Shown: positions 1 through 7,515 of the stretch, piece after piece
Numbering within the stretch: position 1 is the stretch's first letter
Layout of the letters: every line of letters begins with the position of its first letter
NCBI GenBank assembly: GCA_025362495.1
Contig: JANYGI010000235.1
Location: 1 to 34,095 of the forward strand
Direction of reading: 5' to 3'
Origin: Byssovorax sp.
Lineage (GTDB): Bacteria > Myxococcota_A > Polyangia > Polyangiales > Polyangiaceae
DNA: 34,095 bases
Translations under genes and position numbers: made by a program
Notes under the pieces: generated by a model
What the model saw: the letters and a program-made list of their open reading frames with translations, nothing else
Told to the model about the DNA's origin: nothing
Database searches by the model: none

Positions 1-16
1 TTCCGGTCCCGGGGGC

Positions 17-73
17 AGGATGGAGATCGTGAAAGAGCGGCGAGCGCTCACGCTCCACCTGCGCCCGTCAAAT
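17..73. repeat. Dispersed repeat, copy A
   Basis: This 57-base stretch aligns without gaps to a second stretch near 2.55 kb. The first 17 bases (GATGGAGATCGTGAAAG) are identical, and the rest matches in blocks such as GCGAG, TCA and CCTGCGCC. Both copies lie just past the stop codon of a minus-strand gene. Read on the plus strand each begins ATG GAG ATC GTG AAA and stays open, so an old coding fragment is possible, but a dispersed intergenic repeat or 3' element fits the placement better. Function unknown. Confidence 0.5.
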
Positions 74-996
74 CAGGGGAGAACGGCGCGCGTCGGGCAC
101 TCGCCGTCGCCCTGGAAGTGGCCAATCGTCCGCATCTCGGCGAGCACGTAATCGTACGCAGAGTGGATGGGGCCGCCGAGAGCGCCGGAGAGGTTGTAGG
201 CCGGGATCGGGAAGGCGTCGGCGGCCTCGAAGGCCTTGAGCTCGGCTACCGTCGTCTCGCCGTCGCCGTCGGCGTCGGCGTCGGCGAGGTACTGCGCGCG
301 GCGCTCGGTGAGCTCGACGCCCGAGGTGAAGTTGCTGAAGAACCAGTGATCGCCGTGGATCGTTGGCTTGACCGGGATCGTGCCGCCCGCGGGGACGGCG
401 AAGCCCGCGATCCCGTCGACGCTGCTGCAGTCGTCGAACGACGTGCCCGCCGCGAAGCCCCAGCGGAACGTGATCACCTTGGCCTCGCGGCTCATCGCGG
501 CGCCCGGCGGGTACGAGCGGCCGGCCGGGTTCGTCATCGAGCCCTCGAAATAGATCGAGTAGCCGTGATCGATCATGAAGCTCGCGTCGGCGTCGGTCGT
601 CGGCGCGAGCGGGACGGCGCCCTTCGCGGCGTTCGGGAGATCGAACCCGAAGCGATCCCAGCGGGCCGCGCCGAGGCTCGCGAGCTCGGCGACGACGTAG
701 CCCGAGGCCGGCGCGCGCAGCACATCGAGCACGTGCACGCCGGTGTCGGTCACCTTCTCGAGCGTGTCGGATCGCGACGCTCGGACGTCCCCCACCACGA
801 CGAGGAAGCGCGTGTACGTGACGCTCCACCCGTCGTGGATGTTCTCGTTTCCGGCGCCGGCCGTGAGCCCGTGCGTTATCGTGTCCTCGGGCTCGACGAA
901 GATTTGCGCCGTGCCCGCGCCCTGGCCCGAGCAGCCTCCCAGCGCGAGCGCGACGAGAGAAACGGCGAGGACGAAGGGGGCGCGGGAGCTGAGCAC
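73..996 (-). CDS. Secreted lipoprotein of unknown function with an EF-hand-like loop
   Basis: The predicted product has 307 residues. The GTG start was chosen because it gives a standard lipoprotein signal: a short basic start, a hydrophobic core and the lipobox LALGGC with Cys22 as lipidation site. Upstream in-frame codons add only Arg/Pro-rich sequence typical of non-coding frames. The mature protein is acidic and aromatic and looks globular, with a conserved-looking centre (HGYSIYFEG, then FRWGF). Near residue 241 an acidic loop, DADGDGETTVAEL, has D at 1, 3 and 5, G at 6 and E at 12, the spacing of an EF-hand Ca2+ loop, although the usual hydrophobic residue at 8 is Thr. Ser at +2 of the lipobox suggests outer-membrane sorting by the E. 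coli rule. Family not recognised. Confidence 0.88.
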   Translation of the reverse strand: MLSSRAPFVLAVSLVALALGGCSGQGAGTAQIFVEPEDTITHGLTAGAGNENIHDGWSVTYTRFLVVVGDVRASRSDTLEKVTDTGVHVLDVLRAPASGYVVAELASLGAARWDRFGFDLPNAAKGAVPLAPTTDADASFMIDHGYSIYFEGSMTNPAGRSYPPGAAMSREAKVITFRWGFAAGTSFDDCSSVDGIAGFAVPAGGTIPVKPTIHGDHWFFSNFTSGVELTERRAQYLADADADGDGETTVAELKAFEAADAFPIPAYNLSGALGGPIHSAYDYVLAEMRTIGHFQGDGECPTRAVLP

Positions 997-1002
997 GCCG
1001 CG

Positions 1003-1031
1003 ATTGGTGCGCGATCTTCCGGGCCTGTCAA
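1003..1031 (-). promoter_or_regulatory. Possible promoter of the first lipoprotein gene
   Basis: On the minus strand a perfect TTGACA (1031-1026) is followed after 17 bases by ACCAAT (1008-1003), which matches only the last three bases of a sigma-70 -10 box. The GTG start at 996 lies six bases past it, so a transcript from here would be nearly leaderless. The -35 box is good and the -10 box poor; this is a weak call. Confidence 0.3.
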
Positions 1032-1049
1032 GCGCTGGCGGTTTCGTGC

Positions 1050-1448
1050 TCAGTAGCTGCGATAGCGTCCCCGCTCGGTCGGCCGCGAGGGCGTGTAGCG
1101 GCGCGCCGGGCCGGGCTCGTAGTAGCTCCGGTAGCGGCCGAGCTCGCGCGGCTCGTCGCGGAGGATGACCCATCCCTGCGACGAGGGCGCGTACCAGGCC
1201 CCGTTCACGAGGTACACCCAGCGATCCTCGTACCAGACGTGCGGGTACGCATAGATGTCGTACGGCGCCTCGACCGACGAGTACCCGCCGGTGTCCCACG
1301 TGGCCGTGAGCGGCCCCGGCGTGAACGTGGCCTCGCAGCCGGCCGTGGCCAGCGCGGTGAGCCCGGCGAGCGCCGTCATCGTGACGATCATCCCCGGGTT
1401 TCCTCGGGTGAACAGGCCAGAGCGTAGCGTGGTGGTCTTGGTCGACAC
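1050..1448 (-). CDS. Small aromatic-rich lipoprotein
   Basis: The product has 132 residues. A purine-rich Shine-Dalgarno (GGGAGGGAG) ends about four bases before the GTG start, which decides the start over a later ATG at residue 20. The N-terminus has basic residues, a hydrophobic stretch and the lipobox LATAGC with Cys38. The mature part is rich in Tyr and Trp (WYEDRWVYLVNGAWYAPS), a pattern common in small beta-rich envelope lipoproteins. The tail is basic and contains GRYRSY twice, once at the very C-terminus. It lies 53 bases upstream of the lipoprotein gene ending at 73, on the same strand, so they may be co-transcribed. No family recognised; role unknown. Confidence 0.88.
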   Translation of the reverse strand: MSTKTTTLRSGLFTRGNPGMIVTMTALAGLTALATAGCEATFTPGPLTATWDTGGYSSVEAPYDIYAYPHVWYEDRWVYLVNGAWYAPSSQGWVILRDEPRELGRYRSYYEPGPARRYTPSRPTERGRYRSY

Positions 1449-1642
1449 AGCTCCCTCCCCGGCCGCGCTTCGTCAGCAACGGAGGTGCCACGGTAAGCGA
1501 CGGGGCCTGCTGGAGCTTGGCCCTGGAAGCGAAGTGGGCGAACCCGCGTTGCAGCGCCGCGGCGACGAGCCGGCCACCTCTGCTCTTCCGCCCCGCGCGG
1601 CGTTGGACTAGGACCGCAGGCGCGCCGCAAAAAAGGATCGTC

Positions 1643-1891
1643 ATGAAGCTCCCCTTCGTTCGTGTGTTGCCCGTCGTCGTTGCGCTGCTGATGCCCACCA
1701 CCGCGCTCGCCGAGACCCCTGCGGACTCGGCGCCGATGGGGACCACGGCGTCGCACGCCGGCGCGAAGGCGAAGGGGCACGCCAAGCCCGCGAAGAAGTC
1801 GAAGCCGAAATCCAAGGCCAAGCGGGCGAAGACGCCGAGCAAATCGCCGAAGGCGAAATCGTCGGCGAAGAAGGCCGCGCCGAAGGCCTGA
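1643..1891 (+). CDS. Secreted Lys/Ala-rich small basic protein
   Basis: An AAAAAAGGA Shine-Dalgarno precedes this ATG, which opens a clean Sec signal peptide with an ALA cleavage site after residue 23. The mature 59 residues contain 16 Lys plus Ala, Ser and Pro in short KAK, KSK and KPK patterns, much like the tail of histone H1 or of bacterial histone-like proteins. Because the signal peptide would send it out of the cytoplasm, a chromosomal role is unlikely. Binding to anionic polymers such as LPS, teichoic-like polymers or extracellular DNA is an inference from charge. It is divergent from the small lipoprotein gene to its left and is followed by a hairpin. An earlier in-frame start would add an unlikely leader. 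Confidence 0.8.
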   Translation: MKLPFVRVLPVVVALLMPTTALAETPADSAPMGTTASHAGAKAKGHAKPAKKSKPKSKAKRAKTPSKSPKAKSSAKKAAPKA

Positions 1892-1921
1892 CGTGGCCTT
1901 GCCTGAGCTCGCGAGAGAATG

Positions 1922-1945
1922 CTTCGGCGGCCGGCCCCGTCGAAG
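1922..1945 (+). terminator. Hairpin after the Lys-rich peptide gene
   Basis: CTTCGGCGG and CCGTCGAAG form a 9-bp stem around a six-base loop (CCGGCC), 31 bases past the stop codon. One pair is G-U, which is allowed only in plus-strand RNA and so points to transcription from the left. There is no U-tract. It could also be part of the leader of the next gene, which starts 46 bases further on. Confidence 0.45.
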
Positions 1946-1990
1946 AAACCTGTCAACCAACTCCGTCAACGAACCGGGAAACTGAGCGCC

Positions 1991-2428
1991 ATGATTCAAC
2001 GAAATCGCTACGCAACGGTGGTCCTCGCCGCCCTGCTTCCGACCCTGGTCCTCGCCGCCGCGCAGGTCGGTTGTGGCAAGAAGGACAGCGAGGCGCCCGT
2101 GCCCTCGGTCACCGCGCCTCCCCCGCCGCCCCCGCCGCCGGCCACCGTCGCCCCGATGGTGCCCGAGGAAGACGCCGGCATCGACGCCCCCGTCGACGCG
2201 GCGCCAGACGTGAAGCCGGGCACCGGCGGCGGCTCGTTCGCGACGATCTCGAAGTGCTGCAACGCCCTCTCGGGCAACGCGGCCTCGGCGCCCCCCGAGC
2301 AGAAGGGCTCGTACCTCGCGGCCGCGGCGGCCTGTCAGGGCCTGAAGAACACGCCGGTCGCGCAGCAGGCCTTCTCGCAGATCCGATCGTTCCTGATCGG
2401 CGCGAAGATGCCCGGCGCCTGCCAGTAA
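1991..2428 (+). CDS. Lipoprotein with Pro-rich linker and Cys-containing C-terminal domain
   Basis: The product has 145 residues. The chosen ATG gives a typical signal sequence with basic N-terminus (MIQRNRY) and lipobox AQVGC (Cys28). Residues about 35-80 are a Pro/Ala/Asp-rich spacer with a run of eight prolines, likely to reach through the periplasm or away from the membrane. The C-terminal ~60 residues are helical in character and hold a CC pair and two further Cys, which could form disulfides in an oxidising compartment. The family is not recognised beyond resembling small lipoproteins seen in myxobacteria. A strong hairpin follows the gene. Confidence 0.88.
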   Translation: MIQRNRYATVVLAALLPTLVLAAAQVGCGKKDSEAPVPSVTAPPPPPPPPATVAPMVPEEDAGIDAPVDAAPDVKPGTGGGSFATISKCCNALSGNAASAPPEQKGSYLAAAAACQGLKNTPVAQQAFSQIRSFLIGAKMPGACQ

Positions 2429-2452
2429 CACCCACGCTTCGATTCGATCTTT

Positions 2453-2485
2453 CGACGCGGGCTTCGTTCGACGAGGTCCGCGTCG
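2453..2485 (+). terminator. 15-bp terminator hairpin
   Basis: Bases 2453-2467 pair with 2471-2485 over a three-base loop (TCG). The stem is continuous with two G-U pairs that are legal only in plus-strand RNA, so it is built for the gene on its left, 24 bases past that stop codon. It is followed by CTCGTTTGTG, a weak U-rich stretch. It lies between two converging genes. Confidence 0.7.
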
Positions 2486-2520
2486 CTCGTTTGTGCGCTG
2501 CCGTCATCGTGGCCTCGCGC

Positions 2521-2543
2521 CGACTCCGGCTCTCGCCCTGTCG
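2521..2543. repeat. Short imperfect inverted repeat next to repeat copy B
   Basis: CGAC and GTCG enclose GGC-TCTC-GCC, giving a two-part stem with small internal loops. It directly abuts the second copy of the dispersed repeat and may act as a 3' end structure for the converging transpeptidase gene. There is no U-tract. Confidence 0.3.
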
Positions 2544-2544
2544 A

Positions 2545-2601
2545 GATGGAGATCGTGAAAGCAAAGCGAGGAGTCAGGACCAGCCTGCGCCTGAAAATCC
2601 G
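2545..2601. repeat. Dispersed repeat, copy B
   Basis: Second copy of the element at the left edge of the window, aligned without gaps over about 57 bases with roughly two thirds identity and a fully identical 17-base start (GATGGAGATCGTGAAAG). Like copy A it sits immediately 3' of a minus-strand gene, here the L,D-transpeptidase. The plus-strand reading frame from its ATG runs on into the antisense of that gene, so the downstream part is not credible as coding. Confidence 0.5.
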
Positions 2602-2613
2602 GGTCGGGGTCCG

Positions 2614-4146
2614 TCAACCGTGGGTGAAGATCAGGGTGCTGCCCTCGGCGCTCACCGCACCATGCCACTCGGGCGGGACGATGGGATCGGTCCACTCGAA
2701 GAGCCAGGCGGCGTCGGCGGGCGCGAGGTTGATGCAGCCGTGGCTGCGGGGTTTGCCGAAGTCGTCGTGCCAGAAGGCGGCGTGGAGCGCGTAGCCCTCG
2801 AAGAAATACTGGATGTACGGGACGTCGCGGAGATCGTAGGCGTCGGTGGCCTCGTCACCATCCATGGTGGCGGAGACGTGCTTGGCGTGGATCAGGAAGG
2901 CGCCGCGCACCGTGGCGTGGGTCGTCGCGGGATCGCCCATGCCGCCGATACCGGAGGAGACGAGCGTGGCATACACGGCGCGGCGGCCCTCGTAGGCCAC
3001 GAGCATCTGCTTCTTGATCGAGACGTCGATCCACTTCTTCCCCGAGGCCGCGAAGCCCTGGGGATCGTCGCGGGGCTCGGCGACGACGAGATCGTCCCAG
3101 GCGAGCCAGGCGCCCTCGGTCGTCTCGACCATGCCGTGCTCGAAGCCATTGTTCTTGCCCGTGAGCACCCAGCCCGAGCGGAACGGGGCCTGGCCGTCGT
3201 CGTGGAGGTGGCCCGCGTCGTCCTCGCGCAGCTTGCCGGCGCCGCGGTGGATGACGATCGCCGGGGTGCCGGGCTGCTCGACGACGACGCCGTGAAACGT
3301 GCTCGCCTTGACCGCGCGGGTGCGATCGAGGGGGATCATGTCGAGCTCGGTGGTGAGGCCGAAGCGACGACCGGTCCAGTTGAAGGTGGTGATCAGGCCG
3401 AAGGCGGAGGCCTCCTTGGCGCGACCGGAGTGGACCGAATAATGGAGCTTCTCCTCGGCGCCATAGGGCTTGGGGAGATCGCGGCCCGCGGCGAGGAATT
3501 TCGGCACCTCGTCGATCGGCGCGGTGAACTCTGCGGCGTTGAACTCGGCGATGTGGATGCCGAGCGTGGGCCCCTCGACGTGGCTCTGTTCGGCCCGGCT
3601 CGCGAGGCGAAAATAGAGGTGCGGCGGCGGTGATTTCGAGGTGACGTACGAGTACGGGAGCGGCGAGTGGCGCATCGGCCCGCGCACCGCGGCCTCGACG
3701 ACCTGGTGGTTCAGCGCGAGCGAGGCGCCCTTGCCGACGCACACGTAGCCGCGCGGGTTGACGCGATACCAGCCGCCCGCGCAGCCCTCGGTGCCCGCCG
3801 AAGCCTCGGCGCGATCGACGACAGCGCCGGCGCGGAAGTAGCCGAGCTTGGTGGAGTGATCGTCGGGCGCGACGTAGATCCACGTGTGCATGGCGATGCT
3901 GGCGATCTTGGCGCCGTGCCCCGGGTTCTCGGCGTCCTTGCTCGCCTCGGGAAGGCCCGGGGCTTCGGCGGCGTCGCCCGGCCGCTTGAGGCTCACCGCG
4001 GGGCGCGCCGTGTACGCGGCGCGGCCCGGGGGATCAGCGACCGGCTCGCAGCTCGTGGAGAGCGCGGCGAGCGCGAGGAGCGGCGCCCCGAGCGCGAGGG
4101 CGCGGGATCGCGAGCGAGGACGGCGGGGCGAAGCGGAGGAGATCAC
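2614..4146 (-). CDS. Lipoprotein L,D-transpeptidase (YkuD domain)
   Basis: The product has 510 residues. A GTG start opens an Arg-rich signal with the lipobox ALSTSC (Cys33), so the enzyme is probably tethered to the outer membrane facing the peptidoglycan. Residues about 85-135 look like an SH3-type wall-binding module (WIYVAPDD, then GGWYRVNPRGYVCVGKG). The C-terminal ~120 residues are a YkuD domain with the catalytic signature SHGCINLAP, His469 and Cys471, and an upstream conserved His455 in HAAFWHDDFGKPR. Such enzymes make 3-3 cross-links or attach proteins to peptidoglycan. The GCIN form, with Asn where GCIR is more usual, resembles the actinobacterial-type L,D-transpeptidases. The middle section (about 140-380) is unusually long and unassigned. 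No clear Shine-Dalgarno is seen. Confidence 0.95.
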   Translation of the reverse strand: MISSASPRRPRSRSRALALGAPLLALAALSTSCEPVADPPGRAAYTARPAVSLKRPGDAAEAPGLPEASKDAENPGHGAKIASIAMHTWIYVAPDDHSTKLGYFRAGAVVDRAEASAGTEGCAGGWYRVNPRGYVCVGKGASLALNHQVVEAAVRGPMRHSPLPYSYVTSKSPPPHLYFRLASRAEQSHVEGPTLGIHIAEFNAAEFTAPIDEVPKFLAAGRDLPKPYGAEEKLHYSVHSGRAKEASAFGLITTFNWTGRRFGLTTELDMIPLDRTRAVKASTFHGVVVEQPGTPAIVIHRGAGKLREDDAGHLHDDGQAPFRSGWVLTGKNNGFEHGMVETTEGAWLAWDDLVVAEPRDDPQGFAASGKKWIDVSIKKQMLVAYEGRRAVYATLVSSGIGGMGDPATTHATVRGAFLIHAKHVSATMDGDEATDAYDLRDVPYIQYFFEGYALHAAFWHDDFGKPRSHGCINLAPADAAWLFEWTDPIVPPEWHGAVSAEGSTLIFTHG

Positions 4147-4238
4147 CGGGAGGACGAGCCGGCGATGTAGGCCGAAGCGAGCGGAAGAGCAACGTCTTGA
4201 GCGCGGCGGCGTCGATCGCGGCGACGTCGCCGCCAGCT

Positions 4239-4346
4239 CTACCGGGGATCGACGTGGGTGGCGGCGACCATCGCCGCCATGGCCCCGACGCTCAGCACTC
4301 GCTCGACGCGGTATTTCCCGTTGAGCATCTCGCCACTCTGCAGCGG
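4239..4346 (-). pseudogene. Remnant of a Ser/Thr protein kinase N-terminus
   Basis: The minus strand encodes GEMLNGKYRVERVLSVGAM followed by AAMVAATHVDPR and a stop. This matches the first ~30 residues of Hanks-type kinases of myxobacteria, normally of the form LxGKYRVERxLGxGGMGxVVAATH. Three glycines of the nucleotide-binding loop are replaced (G to S, G to A, G to A), and no catalytic Lys (VALK) or later kinase motif follows in any frame before the next gene. It is therefore a truncated, decayed fragment between two lipoprotein genes. Similarity is by eye to a well-known pattern; the left boundary is approximate. Confidence 0.6.
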
Positions 4347-4398
4347 GGACGAGGCGGCCCCGCCCCCGATCGAGATGCCCTTCGGCCCCCCGGCCCCG

Positions 4399-7389
4399 TC
4401 ACTGGCACTTGAGCGACGGGAGGCAATTGCCGCTCGCACACTGCGCGGCCGCCGCGCAAACGGTACCGCTCCGGAACAGGCACGCTCCCGTCGCGCTGCA
4501 GGTGTTGGTCAACGTGGGAAAGCACGAGTCGGCGTCGTCGGCGCCCATCACCGGGGAGCACGTCCCGACGGTGCCGACCTGGTTGCAGCTCATGCACTGA
4601 GCCGAGATACCGCACGCCACGTTGCAACAGACCCCGTCCGCGCAGAAGTTGCTGGAGCAAGTGCTGTTGCCGCCGGGGCAGAGCTCCCCGATCGCCAGCT
4701 TGCAGTTGCCCCCGCTGTCGCAGGCGTTGGGCGTCGTGCACGGGACAGTGGCGCTGGTGTCGGGCTGATTGACCAGGATATTGCTGCACGTCCCGTCGGC
4801 GCCGCCGGTCTTCGCCGCGGCGCAGGCCTGGCACGTCCCCGTGCACGCGGTGTTGCAACAGAAGCCGTCGGCGCACTGCCCGTTGGCGCAGCTGGCGTTG
4901 CCGCCGGGGCACGCCTGCCCGACTCCGGCCTTGCATGCGCCGGCTCCGTCGCACGCGTTCGTGCCGATGCACGGCGTCGTCGCGCTCGCGTCCTGCAGGC
5001 CGGCCGTGACGTTGCTGCACGTCCCGTCGGCGCCGCCGGTCTTCGCCGCAGCGCAGCCCTGGCACGTACCCGTGCATGCGGTGCCGCAACAGACGCCATC
5101 GACGCATTGCCCGTTGGCGCAGTTGCCGTTGCCACCCGGGCACGGCTGGCCGACACTCGCCTTGCACGCGCCGTTGCCGTCGCACACGCTGGTGCCGACA
5201 CACGGCGTCGTCGCGATCGTATCTTGCTGGTTCGCGGTGATGTTGCCGCAGGTGCCGTCGGCCCCGCCCGTCTTGGCCGCGGAGCACGCCTGGCACGTGC
5301 CGGAGCATGCCGAGCTGCAACAGACGCCGTCGACGCACTGGTTGTTCGCGCAGTTGCTGTTGCCGCTGCACGGCTGCCCGATCCCTCCCTTGCAGTTGCC
5401 CGCCCCGTCGCAGGCGCTCGGGCTCGCGCAGGTGTTGGCCGGCACGTTGTCCGTCATCCCGGCGGGGATGAAGCCACAGGTGCCACTGGCTCCGATCGCG
5501 CACGACTGGCATGCTCCACAGCTCGCCACGCCGCAGCAGATGCCGTCGACGCACTGGCCGTTGGCGCACGCCCCGTTGCCCGCGCAGGCCTGACCGATCT
5601 TGCTCTTGCAGGTGCCGGCGCCGTCGCAGGCGTTGTTACCGATGCACGGCGTCGTCCCCACCGTGTCTTGCACGTTGACAGGCACGTTGCCGCACACCCC
5701 GTCGACGCCGCCGCCCTTCTTCGCGGCCGAGCACGCCAGGCAGCTACCGTTGCAGGGCGAGTTGCAGCAGACGCCGTCGATGCAGTTGCCGTTCAGGCAC
5801 TGACCCGCCGAGCACGCCTGACCATCGAGCTTCTTGCAAACGTTGGTGCCGTCGCAGGCGTTGGCGCCGGTGCAGGTGGTGGTCGCGTTCGCGTCCTGCA
5901 GGCCGAAGGCGATGCTGCCGCACACCCCGTCCGCACCGCCGCCCTTCTTCGCGGCCGAGCAGGCCAGGCACGTGCCGGTGCAGGCGTTGTTGCAGCAGAC
6001 GCCGTCGGCGCAGTGGCCCGAGCCGCAATCGGTATCGACGCTGCACTGCTTGCCGCTCCCGCAGGTGTCACCGCACGTCCCGGCGGCGCCGCCGCCGCAA
6101 TCGATGTCGGTCTCCGTCCCTTGCTTGAAGCCGTCGTCGCAGTTCTTGGTCGAGTAGCAGCCGTCCGGGATCGTGCCGCACGTCTTGCCGAGCTGGGCGC
6201 ACGTCTTCGGGGTACAGCCGCAGATGAAGGGCGTGCTCGTGGGGCTACCGCCGCAGGTGTCCGGCGCGACGCAGCCCAGGTTGTTGGCGCAGCCGCAGTT
6301 GCCGTTCGCGTCGCAGGCGCCGTTGACGCCGCAATTCGTGCCCGCCATCGCGTCCGGGTGGCCCGGGACGCCGCCGGTGCAGGTGTCGAGCGTGCACAGG
6401 TTGCCGTCCACCGGGAGGTCCGCGTCATCGTTGTTGTCGGTCGTCGCCGTCTTGCCGGCGCCGTCGCACACCACGACCTTGCAGTCGCCCAGCTTCTGGA
6501 AGCTCGGGAGTCGCGGCGTCCCCGCCGGCAAATAGGTGATGCCGCAGACGTGGCCAGTGCACGAGCGCACCTGACAGTCATCGTCGGTGCCGGGGCACGC
6601 CGTGGGGCTGTTGCACTCGACGCAGTTGCCAGCGCCGTCGCAGATCCTGTCCTTGTTGGCACCGCACGTGACGGTGTCGGGGAGCGGCGGGTTGCTCGGG
6701 ACGCCGCCCATGCAGATCTCCTGATCGCACTCCGTCGGCGTCTTCGGGAGATCGCTGTCGTCGGGCGACTTCGTGCTCACGCCGTCGACGCAGACCTGAA
6801 CGTCGCAGTCGGCCGGGATCTGCGGGAAGCCGGGCGTCTCGACGCCGTTGAGCGGCGTGAACGAGCACAGGCCCTGGGTCACATCGCAGGTGTCCGCCGT
6901 GCAGGGGTTCTTGTCGTCGCACGCGCCGTCGTTCGTGCAGAGGATCTGGCACTTTCCGCCGACGCAGATGCCATCACCGCCCATCGTGCACGCGGTGTTG
7001 TCGGTCTTGGCGGTGTGGAATGCCTGGCCCGCGTTGCACTGATCGATGGTGCAATCCTCGGCATCAGCCTGGATGTCGGCGTCGTCGTTCTGCTGCTCGG
7101 GCGAGCCCTTGACGCACTGGATGACCTTGCAATCGAAGGCCGTCTGCGCCGCGCTCGGCGCCGGCCCGTCGGGCTGCGCCAGGTGGCTGCACGTGCCCTC
7201 CACGCACGAATCGAGCATGCACGGGTTCATGCTCTTGCACTGGCCATCTGCGTTGCACGGGCTCCCTGCGTCGGTATCGCTGGGCAGCCCCTGGAGGGGA
7301 AGGCCGCAGCCGGCGAATGGGAAGACCATGGCCAGCAGGAGCACGACAGCGGCCGTGACGGCGGGCAAGAGAGCGTGGCGGGAAGTCAT
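4399..7389 (-). CDS. Large Cys-rich repeat lipoprotein
   Basis: The product has 996 residues. I chose the second ATG because GGAG lies eight bases upstream and it gives a normal signal peptide with lipobox FAGC (Cys28). An ATG 24 bases earlier lacks a ribosome site. The N-terminal half holds irregular Cys clusters such as CNADGQC, CDDKNPCTADTCD and the motif GTETDIDCGG. The C-terminal half is built of seven tandem repeats of about 70-77 residues plus a short final piece, each following GxxC, CxxxxC, DGVCC, CxxCxxCxxxK, GxCG, DxxATTPC and NACDGxGxCK. So many paired Cys imply a disulfide-stapled rod in the envelope or at the surface. Comparable proteins are common in myxobacteria and are often misannotated; a role in adhesion or cell contact is only a guess. 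Confidence 0.93.
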   Translation of the reverse strand: MTSRHALLPAVTAAVVLLLAMVFPFAGCGLPLQGLPSDTDAGSPCNADGQCKSMNPCMLDSCVEGTCSHLAQPDGPAPSAAQTAFDCKVIQCVKGSPEQQNDDADIQADAEDCTIDQCNAGQAFHTAKTDNTACTMGGDGICVGGKCQILCTNDGACDDKNPCTADTCDVTQGLCSFTPLNGVETPGFPQIPADCDVQVCVDGVSTKSPDDSDLPKTPTECDQEICMGGVPSNPPLPDTVTCGANKDRICDGAGNCVECNSPTACPGTDDDCQVRSCTGHVCGITYLPAGTPRLPSFQKLGDCKVVVCDGAGKTATTDNNDDADLPVDGNLCTLDTCTGGVPGHPDAMAGTNCGVNGACDANGNCGCANNLGCVAPDTCGGSPTSTPFICGCTPKTCAQLGKTCGTIPDGCYSTKNCDDGFKQGTETDIDCGGGAAGTCGDTCGSGKQCSVDTDCGSGHCADGVCCNNACTGTCLACSAAKKGGGADGVCGSIAFGLQDANATTTCTGANACDGTNVCKKLDGQACSAGQCLNGNCIDGVCCNSPCNGSCLACSAAKKGGGVDGVCGNVPVNVQDTVGTTPCIGNNACDGAGTCKSKIGQACAGNGACANGQCVDGICCGVASCGACQSCAIGASGTCGFIPAGMTDNVPANTCASPSACDGAGNCKGGIGQPCSGNSNCANNQCVDGVCCSSACSGTCQACSAAKTGGADGTCGNITANQQDTIATTPCVGTSVCDGNGACKASVGQPCPGGNGNCANGQCVDGVCCGTACTGTCQGCAAAKTGGADGTCSNVTAGLQDASATTPCIGTNACDGAGACKAGVGQACPGGNASCANGQCADGFCCNTACTGTCQACAAAKTGGADGTCSNILVNQPDTSATVPCTTPNACDSGGNCKLAIGELCPGGNSTCSSNFCADGVCCNVACGISAQCMSCNQVGTVGTCSPVMGADDADSCFPTLTNTCSATGACLFRSGTVCAAAAQCASGNCLPSLKCQ
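4410..6062 (-). repeat. Seven tandem coding repeats of about 225 bp
   Basis: Within the Cys-rich lipoprotein gene, seven units of roughly 210-235 bp follow one another, each encoding the same pattern of about 12 cysteines, and a short partial unit ends the gene. The second and third units from the C-terminus (roughly 4.7-5.15 kb) are nearly identical in stretches such as the segment encoding AAAKTGGADGTCSN, suggesting recent duplication or gene conversion. Earlier units have diverged more, and one has lost the AKTGG segment. Confidence 0.85.
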
Positions 7390-7515
7390 GGGGCGTCTCC
7401 GTAGGTGCCCCATGCTCGCCGATCTGTACGGCGGCGTGCGTAAAAGTTTGCCCTTTTCGACCGCGCGCGGCTCGCCGTGTGGCGATGGGCAAGACCCGAT
7501 GACGGGCGGCGCGAG

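Noticed and set aside
2546-2794. A small plus-strand gene starting MEIVKAKRGVRTSLRLK
   Set aside because: Only the first ~20 codons resemble repeat copy A; the rest is antisense to the catalytic end of the L,D-transpeptidase. It is treated as a repeat, not a gene.
4258-7404. A 1048-codon open frame on the plus strand
   Set aside because: It is antisense to the Cys-rich repeat lipoprotein. Its apparent repeats mirror the real repeats on the other strand, and the composition is Ala/Arg/Val-rich.
7472-7485. TCGCC/GGCGA stem past the glgA stop
   Set aside because: Only five pairs and no U-tract; not distinguishable from chance.
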